Source of the DNA: Phycisphaerae bacterium
GTDB lineage: Bacteria > Planctomycetota > Phycisphaerae > UBA1845
Length of the DNA: 64,000 bases
Direction of reading: 5' to 3'
Assembly: GCA_029260135.1 (NCBI GenBank)
Contig: JAJDDV010000081.1
Location: forward strand, 47,710-111,709
The position numbers and the translations under genes were made by a program. The notes below the pieces were generated by a model. That model worked only from the letters and a program-made list of their open reading frames with translations. It was not told the origin of the DNA and did not search any database. How positions within the stretch are numbered: the stretch's first letter is position 1; each line of letters opens with the position of its first letter. Shown in pieces: positions 54,373 to 63,370 of this stretch.

Positions 54373-55404
54373 TCAAGCGACGGCGGTCCAGATTTGGCGC
54401 AGGTTTCGATCGGCGGCTCCTTGCTCCAGTGCGGATTGGAGCCGGAGTATGCGTCGATAGCGGTCTGATCGCCAGTCTCCGGCGGTGAGTCCTGCCCCGT
54501 GGAAGGCTTCGCAGAGCTGACGGATTCCCTGAGCGAGCGTCCAGCGGAAGCGGAAGTTGGGGAAGTTCCGCATGAAGTGTGAGGCGTCGATGCGGATGCT
54601 AGGCTCGTTGTTGAGGCGTGGCGTCGTTACGCGCGTGCAAAAGGGCACGGTTTCTACGATGGCGTCGGCGATGTCGATGGCGCGGGATGCCTCAGGGTCG
54701 GCGAGGTTGTAGAGCCGGTCATGCGGACGTTCGTCGGGTGCGGTCAGCAGTGTGGCGTAGGCGCGAGCGAGGTCTTCGACGTGGATGAGTGGGTGGAAAG
54801 CGTGACCGTCGCCGGGCAGATGGAGGCGACCTGTTGTGGCGGCGGAGGCGACGAGGTCGTTGATGAAGAGGTCAAGGCGCAGGCGTGGGGATACGCCGTA
54901 GACGCCGGCCTGGCGGAGGATGATGGGCGAGAATGTCTCGTCGGCGAGTTCTTGAAGGGCGTATTCGCAGTTGCGCTTGGCACGGGCGTGTGTTGTGACC
55001 GGCGCTGGGGGTGTCCGTTCGGTCACGGGAGCCCCTCGGCAGCCGGCGAAGGCCTGGCAGGTCGAGGCAAAAAGGAAGCGGCGCACACCGGCTTGTTTGC
55101 AGGCGGTTGCCAGACGACGGGTTGCGATCTCGTTGACGGATTGGACGGCGTCTGGTGCGAGCACATCGGGGGCGTCGTTGGGGAGGTCGGCGAGGTGGAT
55201 GACGGCGTCGAAGCGCTGAAGATCCTGGGGCTCGACGTCGCGAATATCGAGTGTGAATTCCGGGACGAATTCTCGATGTCGACCGAAGTCACAGTCACGG
55301 TAGAGGTTGGTGTCGAGTCCGACGACGTCGTGGCCCTGCGCGCGGAGAACGCCGACGAGAACTGATCCGATGTATCCGGCGTGTCCGGTGACGAGGGCTT
55401 TCAT
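54373..55404 (-). CDS. NAD-dependent epimerase/dehydratase-like protein with His in place of catalytic Tyr
   Basis: A short-chain dehydrogenase-type sugar enzyme of 343 residues. The Rossmann motif is GHAGYIGS at residues 7-14, followed by the Asp of GLDTN, DIRD and VIHLADLPND; the Ser/Thr segment is FASTCQAF. The usual YxxxK of the family reads HARAK: the codon is CAC, so the Tyr is replaced by His while the Lys stays. This may alter or abolish classical epimerase chemistry. ATG 55404 has GAAGGA about seven bases before it; the long ORF upstream (to 56586) is the shadow of the transporter gene. Substrate unknown, maybe a nucleotide sugar. Confidence 0.85.
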   Translation of the reverse strand: MKALVTGHAGYIGSVLVGVLRAQGHDVVGLDTNLYRDCDFGRHREFVPEFTLDIRDVEPQDLQRFDAVIHLADLPNDAPDVLAPDAVQSVNEIATRRLATACKQAGVRRFLFASTCQAFAGCRGAPVTERTPPAPVTTHARAKRNCEYALQELADETFSPIILRQAGVYGVSPRLRLDLFINDLVASAATTGRLHLPGDGHAFHPLIHVEDLARAYATLLTAPDERPHDRLYNLADPEASRAIDIADAIVETVPFCTRVTTPRLNNEPSIRIDASHFMRNFPNFRFRWTLAQGIRQLCEAFHGAGLTAGDWRSDRYRRILRLQSALEQGAADRNLRQIWTAVA

Positions 55405-55526
55405 CGCGCATCCTTCCGTGGACTCAGTTTGGACATCCTTGTCCTGCGTTGCCTGCTGTCGGCGCTGGGCTGTTGCGTGAGTCCGTAAAGAGGGGATATC
55501 GGCGAAGGGGAAGGGCGGGCTTGATG

Positions 55527-56699
55527 TCAATTGCCGTTCGCGGGCGGCGGTTCGATCCGGAAGACTCCCCAGACGAGGAGGCCGGCCATCAGCCAGCCGA
55601 CGACGAAACCGACGGCGGTGTTGATGGCCATGCAGGCGCCGGCGGTGATGAGCATGACGAAGAAGTCGACGCGCGTTTTCTGGTCGCGGCAGACGAGGGC
55701 GAGTTCGAGGCCACTGAAGAGCAGAAGTACGCCGAGTACGGACTGGGGATAGGCTTGCAGCCAGAGGAGCATCGAGCCGCCGAAGAGGATCGCCAGGGCG
55801 ATCTTCGCTCCGCCGAGCATGATGACGCTTCCGCCGGTGCGTGCGCCGAATCGATGCTGGGCGGCGAGTCCTCCTGCACCATGGCACATGGGCATGGCAC
55901 CAAATGGGCAGGCGAGGAGGTTCATCAATCCGACGGAGACGGCAACGCGGCGAGGGGCGGCGGGCGTGCGGGGGAAGAGGTCGAGGGAGAGCGCGCAGAC
56001 GGATATCACAGAGTTCAGGAGGGTGAGTGGGATCTGGGGGAGCGCGCCGCGGCGGAGACCTGTCATCCAGTCGTTCGCGTTGGCGAGAGCGGGCCAATGC
56101 CAGTTCATGCCGAGGGCGGTCTTGGACAGCATGTCGGTGTCGGCGGCGAAGAGGGCGATCAACCCGATGGCGAAGACGACGAGCGCGCCGGGGACGTGTT
56201 TTGAGAAGTAAAGGAGCAGGACGAGCGAGGCGCAGAGAATGCCGAGCCCGATGCTGTCCCAGGCGAGCCACACGTCGGTTCCGGCGATCATCTTGAAACC
56301 GCCGCTGAGGAGTTTCAGTCCGAGCGCCAGTTGCAGGCCGCGGACCACGCTCTTTGGGATCGCGTGGTTCAACCAGTTGATCAGACCGGTCACGCCGAGG
56401 ATCAGGATGACGGCTCCGGTGATGATTCCTGCGGCGAGGATCTGTGATTCGTTGAGCCCTTCCGCGATGGCGACGGCGGCGATGGCCTTCATCGGCTGCA
56501 CGGGCATGGGGATGCCGAAGGCGAGTCCGGTGACGACGTTCATGATTCCTGCGGAGAGGAGTGCGGGTCCGAGTTGGAGGCCGCACCGGTTCACCATGCC
56601 GACGAGAAGGGGGATGAAGGTTCCGAGGTCGCCGAGCGCACCGCCGAGTTCACGGCGGTCGAAACGAATGCGGGATGTTCGTTTCCCCTCGTCGGTCAT
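55527..56699 (-). CDS. MOT1-type sulfate/molybdate transporter
   Basis: An integral membrane protein of 390 residues with about ten helices. The hallmark motifs are ELGGALGDLGTFIPLLVG at residue 17 and PMCHGAGGLAAQHRFGARTG in the second half, both typical of the MOT1 family, distant relatives of SulP transporters. Plant and algal members take up molybdate; bacterial ones are annotated as sulfate or molybdate carriers. No STAS domain is attached. The ATG has only a weak purine stretch before it. It is on the same strand as the aminotransferase upstream but 154 bases away, so co-transcription is uncertain. Confidence 0.88.
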   Translation of the reverse strand: MTDEGKRTSRIRFDRRELGGALGDLGTFIPLLVGMVNRCGLQLGPALLSAGIMNVVTGLAFGIPMPVQPMKAIAAVAIAEGLNESQILAAGIITGAVILILGVTGLINWLNHAIPKSVVRGLQLALGLKLLSGGFKMIAGTDVWLAWDSIGLGILCASLVLLLYFSKHVPGALVVFAIGLIALFAADTDMLSKTALGMNWHWPALANANDWMTGLRRGALPQIPLTLLNSVISVCALSLDLFPRTPAAPRRVAVSVGLMNLLACPFGAMPMCHGAGGLAAQHRFGARTGGSVIMLGGAKIALAILFGGSMLLWLQAYPQSVLGVLLLFSGLELALVCRDQKTRVDFFVMLITAGACMAINTAVGFVVGWLMAGLLVWGVFRIEPPPANGN

Positions 56700-56853
56700 G
56701 TTGTGTCCGTTTGGGCAGTCAGCGAGTGGATCGATGCTCGCCTCTGCGCAAGCGCGGGTACGCGACCGGGTTGACGCGGAGGGGCCATGTGAGATGTGCT
56801 CCGCGGTGAACCGTTTCGTCTATCGTCGTGTCCGTTTTGCGTTTGCGTTTTTT

Positions 56854-58215
56854 TCATCGAACGGAACTCAGGGTATCGTCTAGGCAATCGACGGCGAAGT
56901 CGACGTCGGGTTTGGTGAAACACATCGGCGGCTTGATCCGCAGCACGTTGCCATAGACTCCGCCGCGGCCGATGAGCAGTCCGCGGTCCTTGGTGCCCTC
57001 ATGCACGAGGTCGGCTTCGTTGGAGGCCGGTTCTTTCGTAGCGCGGTCGCGGACGAGTTCGACGCCCAACATCAGTCCCCGACCCCGAACGTCACCGATG
57101 AGCGGTTGGGACTGTTGCAGATCGACGAGTCGCCTCTTGAAGTAGCTTCCGACCTCGAGGGCATTTTGCTGAAGGTTTTCGCTGTCGAGGATCTCGAGGG
57201 TTGTCAGCCCCTGGATCATGGAGACGGGGTTTCCGCCGAATGTGTTGAAGTGGAGTTTTTGCTTCATGCACTCAGCGATTTCGGGTCGGGTGGTTACGGC
57301 ACCGAGCGGCGCACCGTTACCGATGCCCTTGGCCATGACGACGATGTCGGGCGTGACGCCGTGCGCCTGGAATCCCCAGAAGTGAGTGCCGAGGCGTCCG
57401 AATCCGGTTTGCACTTCGTCTGCGATGCAGAGTCCGCCGTGGTCACGCACGATCTCGTAGACGATTTTGAAGTAGTCGGGCGGCGGATCGACGACGCCGC
57501 CGGCACCCTGAATCGGTTCGGCGATGAAGGCTGCGACCTTGCCCGACGTTTCATGGTCGATGAGCTGCGCCACGTCTTTTGCGCACTCGAGATCACAGGC
57601 GGGATGCTCGAGGGCGAAGGGGCAGCGATAGCAGTATCCCGGCGTGGCATGTTTGACGCCGAAGGCGTGGGGCATCGGGTATTTCCAGTTCCCCATTCCG
57701 GTGAAGCCCATCGTGGTTTGCGACCCGCCGTGGTAGCCGTTGCGTAGCGAGATCACGTCGAATTGCCCTGTGTGGAGTCTGGCCATCAGCGTGGCGAGAT
57801 CGTTGGACTCGCTTCCGGAGTTGGTGAAGTAACTCACCTGCAGGTTGCTCCCGGCGGGAAAACGTCCAGCGAGTTTTTTTGCGAGCTGAGCGATGGTCGG
57901 ATGAAGGAAGACGGTTGTCGTGTGCATGAGCATTCCGACTTGCTCTGTGACGGCTTCGACGATTCGCGGGTGACAGTGCCCGACGGATACGGAGACGATT
58001 CCGGCGATCGCATCGAGATATCGTCTCCCGGTCTCATCCCAGAGGTACTGCATGAAGCCTTCCACGATGGGCAAGGGATTCTTGTAGTAGGTGAAGACGG
58101 AAGGCGCGACGTACTGCCGTCGGTGTTGAAGAAGCGCATCGCGCGCGGGCCCCTTATAGGGCGTTGGCTTATGGGAACACTCTGTCATCGTCGCGCGCGG
58201 TCGTGTCGTGGACAT
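56854..58215 (-). CDS. Class III PLP-dependent aminotransferase
   Basis: A 453-residue cytosolic aminotransferase that moves an amino group using pyridoxal phosphate. The class III motifs are clear: GHCHPRIVEAV near residue 78, NSGSESNDLA, YHGGSQTT, EPIQGAGGV, the DEVQTGFGR cofactor motif and the Schiff-base Lys in MAKGIGNGAPLGAV. It resembles the alanine-glyoxylate aminotransferase 2 group, but ornithine, GABA and diaminopropionate enzymes share these motifs. A Cys cluster (CYRCPFALEHPACDLECA) in the middle is found in some of these enzymes. The ATG has AAGGAGG five bases before it. Divergent from the sensor kinase, with 134 bases between. Confidence 0.92.
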   Translation of the reverse strand: MSTTRPRATMTECSHKPTPYKGPARDALLQHRRQYVAPSVFTYYKNPLPIVEGFMQYLWDETGRRYLDAIAGIVSVSVGHCHPRIVEAVTEQVGMLMHTTTVFLHPTIAQLAKKLAGRFPAGSNLQVSYFTNSGSESNDLATLMARLHTGQFDVISLRNGYHGGSQTTMGFTGMGNWKYPMPHAFGVKHATPGYCYRCPFALEHPACDLECAKDVAQLIDHETSGKVAAFIAEPIQGAGGVVDPPPDYFKIVYEIVRDHGGLCIADEVQTGFGRLGTHFWGFQAHGVTPDIVVMAKGIGNGAPLGAVTTRPEIAECMKQKLHFNTFGGNPVSMIQGLTTLEILDSENLQQNALEVGSYFKRRLVDLQQSQPLIGDVRGRGLMLGVELVRDRATKEPASNEADLVHEGTKDRGLLIGRGGVYGNVLRIKPPMCFTKPDVDFAVDCLDDTLSSVR

Positions 58216-58349
58216 CCACAGCCTCCTTGTCGAAGTTGATTCAAGAGGATCATGTTATCGCGCGTCGGTCAAGTCAAGGGTGGGTACCGCCTAAACGATA
58301 AGCACTGGGGTACGAATGCCGAGGTGCGCTCGATGCATACGGAGCAGGT

Positions 58350-59870
58350 ATGGGGTACGTGATGTCATCCGTGAAACGGTTTTTGACGGCGGAGGAAGTT
58401 CCACGCTGGTTCGGCCTGGCGATCGTTCTGATCTTCGTCGTGGGAATGACCACCGTAGCGCAGGTCGGCGACGATCGCGTTCGGGCTCTTGCCGTGGTCC
58501 TGACGGTTCTGGCGGCGTTGTTTCTGGTCTATCGATGTCTACGCGAGCAACAGCGGAGCGTTTCTCGTATTGCGGATCGCCTCAAGCGGCAGCGTGACCG
58601 TTTGGAGGATGATCTCGAGTCGCTGCGCATGTCCGATTCGGTCGACGCGGTCGGCGCGACGTGGAACGATTTGATCGAGCTTACGCTTCGGTTGCGTGAA
58701 TCGGTGAAGCGCTCCGAATCGAACGAGGAGCTGTCGCGCGCGCTGGAACAGGCCGGCGGCGGCGAATTGGCCGAGGCGCTTCATGCCATCCCGGACGGGC
58801 TGATGTATATCACGGATGAGTCGCGTTTCGAGTACGTCAACACGACGATGCTCCGCCTTCTGGGGTGGGACGGCGAGACGGCCCTGCGAACGACGCTTCG
58901 GGATGCCACATCGACCGGTTTCGGTGAGAAGTTACTGGAACTGGTGCAAAGCCTACTCCAGCCCAATGGGTCGTTCGAGTCTCGCACGGAGGTTCTGGAG
59001 ACGGGTGACGAAGTCGGAGATCGCAGCATCTATCGGGTCCGCGTGACCCCTCTCCAGCGGGCCCATAAGTCGGGTGAGTGTGTCGTCTTGGTCCGCGATG
59101 TCAGTCAACAGATTCGTGCGGACCGCGCGCGAGAAGAGTTCATCACGCAGGTCACGCACGAGCTGCGGACGCCGTTGACGAACATACGGGCGTACACGGA
59201 AACGCTGTCCAGCGGGATGTTCGACGATCCGAGCATCATCACCGAGTGCTACAACGTGATTACGAAGGAGACGCGACGGTTGTCGCGGCTGATCGAGGAC
59301 ATTCTGAGTGTCTCGCAACTGGAGGCGGGTTGCATCGAGCTTCAGATGGACCTTGTGGATCCCAAGACACTGTTGAGTGAAGCGGTTCGTGACGTGCGCG
59401 GTATCGCGGACGAGAAGGGCATCGATCTTCAGCTCATCCTTCCGGCCAAGCTCGAGCCGATTCAGGCGGACCGCGACAAGCTGGCGGTGGTCATCAACAA
59501 CCTCCTCGGCAACGCGCTGAAGTACACGCCGGCGAACGGGAATGTCGTTGTCGGATGCCAGGCGGGTAACAGTGAAGCGTTGATCACGGTGAAGGACAAC
59601 GGTATCGGGATCGACCCTGCGGACCAGGCGCGCATTTTCGACAAGTTTCAGCGTTCCGTCGACGCGGAGGTTCAGAACCAACCCGGTACGGGTATCGGGC
59701 TCTACACGGCGCGTGAGATCGTCCGCCGGCATCGCGGTGAGATTGAGCTCATGAGCGAGAAGGGGCAGGGATCCACGTTCGTGGTGCGTTTGCCGCAGAA
59801 GGAGAGTCGTGGGGGATCGCTGAGCGCTGCCGGTCCGAGTACGGGCAAGGCCGCGACGGTTCAGAGTTGA
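58350..59870 (+). CDS. Membrane sensor histidine kinase with PAS domain
   Basis: A 506-residue two-component sensor. Two transmembrane helices at about 20-60 (WFGLAIVLIFVVGMTTV and LAVVLTVLAALFLVY) have almost no loop, so the input is probably cytosolic or from the membrane. Next are a coiled coil, a PAS domain (about 135-250, LHAIPDGLMYITDESRFEYVN) and the kinase core: phospho-acceptor His270 in VTHELRTPLTN, N-box NLLGNALKYTP, G1 DNGIGID, F-box DKFQR and G2 GTGIGLYTARE. ATG 58350 has GGAG five bases before. The response regulator starts 30 bases after the stop, the first of a line of coupled genes to the window end. Confidence 0.93.
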   Translation: MGYVMSSVKRFLTAEEVPRWFGLAIVLIFVVGMTTVAQVGDDRVRALAVVLTVLAALFLVYRCLREQQRSVSRIADRLKRQRDRLEDDLESLRMSDSVDAVGATWNDLIELTLRLRESVKRSESNEELSRALEQAGGGELAEALHAIPDGLMYITDESRFEYVNTTMLRLLGWDGETALRTTLRDATSTGFGEKLLELVQSLLQPNGSFESRTEVLETGDEVGDRSIYRVRVTPLQRAHKSGECVVLVRDVSQQIRADRAREEFITQVTHELRTPLTNIRAYTETLSSGMFDDPSIITECYNVITKETRRLSRLIEDILSVSQLEAGCIELQMDLVDPKTLLSEAVRDVRGIADEKGIDLQLILPAKLEPIQADRDKLAVVINNLLGNALKYTPANGNVVVGCQAGNSEALITVKDNGIGIDPADQARIFDKFQRSVDAEVQNQPGTGIGLYTAREIVRRHRGEIELMSEKGQGSTFVVRLPQKESRGGSLSAAGPSTGKAATVQS

Positions 59871-59900
59871 GGACGTTGATCGCTGAGGAGGCTCTATCCT

Positions 59901-60287
59901 GTGCCGACCATCCTGATTGTGGAAGACGAAGCGCACATCATCCGCATTCTTTCGTTGTGGTTGAAGCGTCACGGGTATGACATTCTCGAGGCGTCCAACG
60001 GTGAGGCTGCGCTCGATGTCCTCGATCGTGAGTCGGTCGACGTCATCATTTCCGATATGAACATGCCTGTCATGGACGGATTGACGTTGGTGAAGACGGT
60101 CCGTGATGAGCGTGGGATGTCGATTCCGTTTCTGTTGATTTCGGCCCGTTGCGACCAAGAGCAACTGTCTGAGCGGCTGAAGCCTTATCAGGTTGAGCTT
60201 TATCCGAAACCGTTTGCGCCGTCTCGGCTGGTGGCGGAGATTGACCGGATGCTGCATCCCACGATTACGGAGAACCCATCCACGTGA
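59901..60287 (+). CDS. Single-domain response regulator
   Basis: A receiver domain of 128 residues without an output domain. The acidic pair is Glu8-Asp9-Glu10 (VEDEAH), the phospho-acceptor is Asp52 in IISDMNMP, and the conserved Lys is in YPKPF at about residue 102. The usual Thr/Ser switch is at LLISAR. It begins with GTG at 59901, after GAGGAGG eleven bases upstream. It overlaps the HD-GYP gene by four bases (GTGA), so it most likely passes the kinase signal to that protein by contact. As a stand-alone receiver it could also act on the STAS or GAF proteins. Confidence 0.92.
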   Translation: MPTILIVEDEAHIIRILSLWLKRHGYDILEASNGEAALDVLDRESVDVIISDMNMPVMDGLTLVKTVRDERGMSIPFLLISARCDQEQLSERLKPYQVELYPKPFAPSRLVAEIDRMLHPTITENPST

Positions 60288-61627
60288 GCGCGTCGGATCC
60301 ATCCGCACTCCCTTCACCCGAATCCGCAGGTGATGTACGTCCGGCGACGGATGCGCGCAGCGGTCTGGAGTTGCTGCGCAGTCACTTGACGCCGCTCAAA
60401 CAGGACGCGCGCATCGACCGGATGCTGTCCAACGTGAGCGAGTCGGTCGAGCGTCTGGCGGTGGAACACTCGGGAATGGCCGAGGAACTGCTCTGTGTTT
60501 ATGAGCAGCTCGGCATCGTTTTCGAGATGACGGGCAAGCTCCCGAGTATCCACCGTGAAGCGGAGGTGTTCGATCTTTTCGCGGATTGCCTTCGGCGGAG
60601 CTTTACGACGCGCGAGGTCTTCGTCGTCGATCCTCACGCGTTGCTTCCGGGAGGCTCGCATGGCGGGCGCGCGCTTTACGGAGACTGGATCGACGCGTTG
60701 ATCATCCGGGCGCGCGACCAGGCGAGCGTCATCGTGGAGGGTCCCGAGGCCGCCGCGGAAGCGCGAGCCCCAGCGGAGATCATGGTGGGTCCGGTATTCG
60801 CGGGCGAGTCGTTCGTTGGTGCGATCGTGCTCGCGGCGGAGGAAGCCAGCGAAGCGTTCCGCGCGGGCGACATGCTGTTGCTCGAATCGTTGACGATGTT
60901 CTGCGGCGACCTGATCCGGAATCTCCGTCTGGTCAACGAAGTTCGGGAGATGTCGCTGGACATGGTGCGCGCGTTGGTCAATGCGGTCGACCACAAAGAC
61001 GAGTATACGTCGGGGCACTCGGTTCGTGTCGGTTATTTTGCCACGATTCTCGGAAAGTGCGTCGGCCTCAAGGACGAAGAGCTGCAAATGCTCCGATGGA
61101 GCGCTCTTCTTCACGACGTCGGCAAGATTGGAATCCGCGACGATGTTCTGAAGAAGGAAGGGAAGCTGACGGCGGAGGAATTTGATCACATCAAGGAGCA
61201 TCCTGTCCGCAGCCATCGCATCCTCCAGGAAGTGCCGCAGTTGTCTCGGGCGAGTGACGGCGTCTTGTATCACCATGAACGATGGGATGGGACGGGATAC
61301 CCCGAGGGATTGGCGAGCGAGGACATTCCGCTTCAGGCGCGGATCATCCACATCGCTGACGTGTTCGACGCGTTGACCTCCGATCGATCCTATCGAACGG
61401 CCTTCACGTGGCAGAAGGCGCTGGAGATTCTCGATGAAGACTCGGGCAAGACGTGTGACCCCGATCTCCAGCCTCTTTTCGACAAGCTGATTCGCGAGAG
61501 GGTTGAAGGGAGGCCATCGGGTTGGACGGATCTTGTTCAGCACGCCGGTCGCTTCGCCCACACGGGGGACATTGATCCTCTACCGAGTCCGATTCCGCTA
61601 CGCGGTCACGGAGGTGACACCACATGA
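60284..61627 (+). CDS. HD-GYP domain c-di-GMP phosphodiesterase
   Basis: A cytosolic protein of 447 residues. A GAF-like sensory part (about 60-220) precedes the HD-GYP domain (about 230-420). The metal and substrate residues are all there: HSVRVGYFA, HDVGK at residue 277 (LLHDVGKIGI), KEHPV with the next His, YHHERWDGTGYP around 338, and ADVFDALTSDRSYR. Such enzymes hydrolyse cyclic-di-GMP. The GTG start shares four bases with the stop of the response regulator, and its own stop shares four bases with the ATG of the next gene, which shows translational coupling on both sides. Confidence 0.92.
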   Translation: MSASDPSALPSPESAGDVRPATDARSGLELLRSHLTPLKQDARIDRMLSNVSESVERLAVEHSGMAEELLCVYEQLGIVFEMTGKLPSIHREAEVFDLFADCLRRSFTTREVFVVDPHALLPGGSHGGRALYGDWIDALIIRARDQASVIVEGPEAAAEARAPAEIMVGPVFAGESFVGAIVLAAEEASEAFRAGDMLLLESLTMFCGDLIRNLRLVNEVREMSLDMVRALVNAVDHKDEYTSGHSVRVGYFATILGKCVGLKDEELQMLRWSALLHDVGKIGIRDDVLKKEGKLTAEEFDHIKEHPVRSHRILQEVPQLSRASDGVLYHHERWDGTGYPEGLASEDIPLQARIIHIADVFDALTSDRSYRTAFTWQKALEILDEDSGKTCDPDLQPLFDKLIRERVEGRPSGWTDLVQHAGRFAHTGDIDPLPSPIPLRGHGGDTT

Positions 61628-62949
61628 CACTGACGCTCCTGCTTCCTTGGTTTCCGATCGTTCTGGCGGTTGGCGTGGGCGGGCGTATTCTCGGACGCAC
61701 GCGTGGACTGGCGATGGGGATTGTGTCGGCGTTGTTCTGGCTGCTGCTGGTGCAGGCGTCCGCGGGCGACGGGTTTTCCGGTCAGCCGTGGGTTGTTTTG
61801 TCGATGATCGCCGGGGCGACAGCCATCGTGGCGATGGGCCGTTGGTCCGGCGAGTTCGCCGCGTCCGAAGCGGATTCCACGGTCTCGAAGAAAACGGCCA
61901 CGGTGTCCCCCGAGGCGCACGTGACCGAGAGTCGACATCTCATCGCGGCCGTGGACCGGTTTGATGACTGGCTGCATGAGCATCGCGAAGACAGTGATCC
62001 CTGGCCCAAGTTCGACGAATTCGTTCGCGCGCTTTTGTACGAGTTTTGCCAGGCGACGCACGTGCGGCCGTATCGTCTTCTCAGCGGAGGCGACGACCTC
62101 GTTGCTCTGCACGATTCAGAGCCACTTGGCGACGATGACCGTCTCTCGGCGCGTCGCGGGATCGTCGGGCACGTCGTGACGACGGGGCGTCCGTATCTTT
62201 TCGGCGATGCTTCTCAGGGCGAACTGGTCAACCGGTTGGGCGACGAATCGGACGAGCCGATCGCGTGGTGCTTCGCCATCCGCCAGGGGCCTCGTCGACT
62301 CGGTGTGGTTCTGGTGGGGCAGGTCGGTTTCGCGCCGGATCAGCAAGTCATCTTCCGTCGTTCGATGGAACGGTTGGTGAATCAGTTCTGGTGCACGCTG
62401 GCGGAAACGATGTTGAGCCGTTCTGCGGCACAGGTCGATCCGGCGTCGGGTCTTGCGACTCGCTTCGCGTTTCTGCGTGTCGCGGAGGAATCGCTTCGAT
62501 CGTCTTACAAACAGGGTGAACCGGTTGCGATCGTCGTCATGGCGATCGAGGGTCTTCGGACGTTGAACGACACGGGTCGCTGGGAGGTGGCGGACGAAGT
62601 CGTCCGCGCGGTGAGCGACGTTCTACGTCGCAAGGTGAGAATGGACGACCAATTGGGGCGGTTTGACGATTCACGAATGGTGCTCCTTCTTCGCCGCGTC
62701 GATTCGGAACTCGCCTCTTTGATTGTCGCCCAGATGATGTCGCGGGTGACGGCGGTCTGTTCGGATGCTTCGCGGTGGGGCAGCTCCGTGTGTGTACGGT
62801 GCGGTGTGACCGGAAGTGGAACGGATGAGCCGACGCTTCGCACGCTGATGTCGCGCGCGCTGATTCAGTGCAGCCGGGCGCGGCAGGCGCATGCTTCGGT
62901 GGCGAGTGATTTCAGCGTTTCGGTCGAGGCCGATGGAGCGCCGGCGTGA
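61624..62949 (+). CDS. Membrane protein with GAF and catalytically dead GGDEF domain
   Basis: A protein of 441 residues. Two N-terminal transmembrane helices (LLLPWFPIVLAVGVGG, AMGIVSALFWLLLVQ) and a third hydrophobic stretch are followed by a GAF-like domain (about 110-260) and a diguanylate-cyclase-like domain (about 280-430), recognised by its frame ASGLATRFAFLRV, VAIVVMAIEGLRTLND and VVRAVSDVLRRKVRMDD. The position of the GGDEF signature (R-x-GGDEF) reads RFDDSRM at residues 346-352, so the active site is lost and it cannot make c-di-GMP; it may bind GTP or a partner instead. The ATG overlaps the HD-GYP stop and the stop overlaps the next GTG, both by four bases. Confidence 0.82.
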   Translation: MTLTLLLPWFPIVLAVGVGGRILGRTRGLAMGIVSALFWLLLVQASAGDGFSGQPWVVLSMIAGATAIVAMGRWSGEFAASEADSTVSKKTATVSPEAHVTESRHLIAAVDRFDDWLHEHREDSDPWPKFDEFVRALLYEFCQATHVRPYRLLSGGDDLVALHDSEPLGDDDRLSARRGIVGHVVTTGRPYLFGDASQGELVNRLGDESDEPIAWCFAIRQGPRRLGVVLVGQVGFAPDQQVIFRRSMERLVNQFWCTLAETMLSRSAAQVDPASGLATRFAFLRVAEESLRSSYKQGEPVAIVVMAIEGLRTLNDTGRWEVADEVVRAVSDVLRRKVRMDDQLGRFDDSRMVLLLRRVDSELASLIVAQMMSRVTAVCSDASRWGSSVCVRCGVTGSGTDEPTLRTLMSRALIQCSRARQAHASVASDFSVSVEADGAPA

Positions 62950-63281
62950 AAGTAGACCAACAGAAGATCGGAACCGTCGATGTGCTCTCGCCTGTGGGTC
63001 CACTCGTTGATGAGGGCGCTACGGCGTTCGCGAAGGTCCTTCTCGACCGCGTCCGGTGCCCGAACCCTCGGGTGGTCGTATCGCTGAGTGAGAGTCCGTA
63101 CTTGGACAGTACGGCTGTGGAAGGGCTGGTCGAAGCCTCGGATCAACTGGCGGATCGTGCCGCGAGTCTTCGCCTGGTGGAGACGCCGGCGACGTGCCGC
63201 GAGATTTTGGAGCTCACGGGCGTCGCGGGTCAGTTCAGTTTCTTCGAGGATGTTCACAGTGCGGTCAGGAGCTTTCTGTAG
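62946..63281 (+). CDS. STAS domain protein (anti-anti-sigma-like)
   Basis: A 111-residue single-domain protein of the SpoIIAA type. The domain opens KIGTVDVLSPVGPLVDEG, and the conserved loop SPYLDSTAVEGL carries the Ser at the place phosphorylated in anti-anti-sigma factors. Such proteins bind a switch kinase or another domain and report by phosphorylation. No anti-sigma kinase of the RsbW type is in view; a partner could be the neighbours in the operon. Starts with GTG 62946 overlapping the previous stop (GTGA). Confidence 0.88.
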   Translation: MKVDQQKIGTVDVLSPVGPLVDEGATAFAKVLLDRVRCPNPRVVVSLSESPYLDSTAVEGLVEASDQLADRAASLRLVETPATCREILELTGVAGQFSFFEDVHSAVRSFL

Positions 63282-63370
63282 ATCGCGACGTTTGACGAGG
63301 GCATTGGCGTTTTCCGCAACGGTCAGCCGGTCGGCCGTCCTGAAGCAGCGAATCGGCGTGGGCTTTCCTG

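Noticed and set aside
55405-56586. N-terminal extension of the epimerase ORF to 737 residues
   Set aside because: The extra 394 residues are Arg-rich and overlap the transporter gene; the Rossmann motif starts at ATG 55404 with a ribosome site.
58953-61561. Minus-strand ORFs of 454 and 415 residues opposite the signalling operon
   Set aside because: Shadows of the kinase, receiver and HD-GYP genes, with Arg/His-rich composition.
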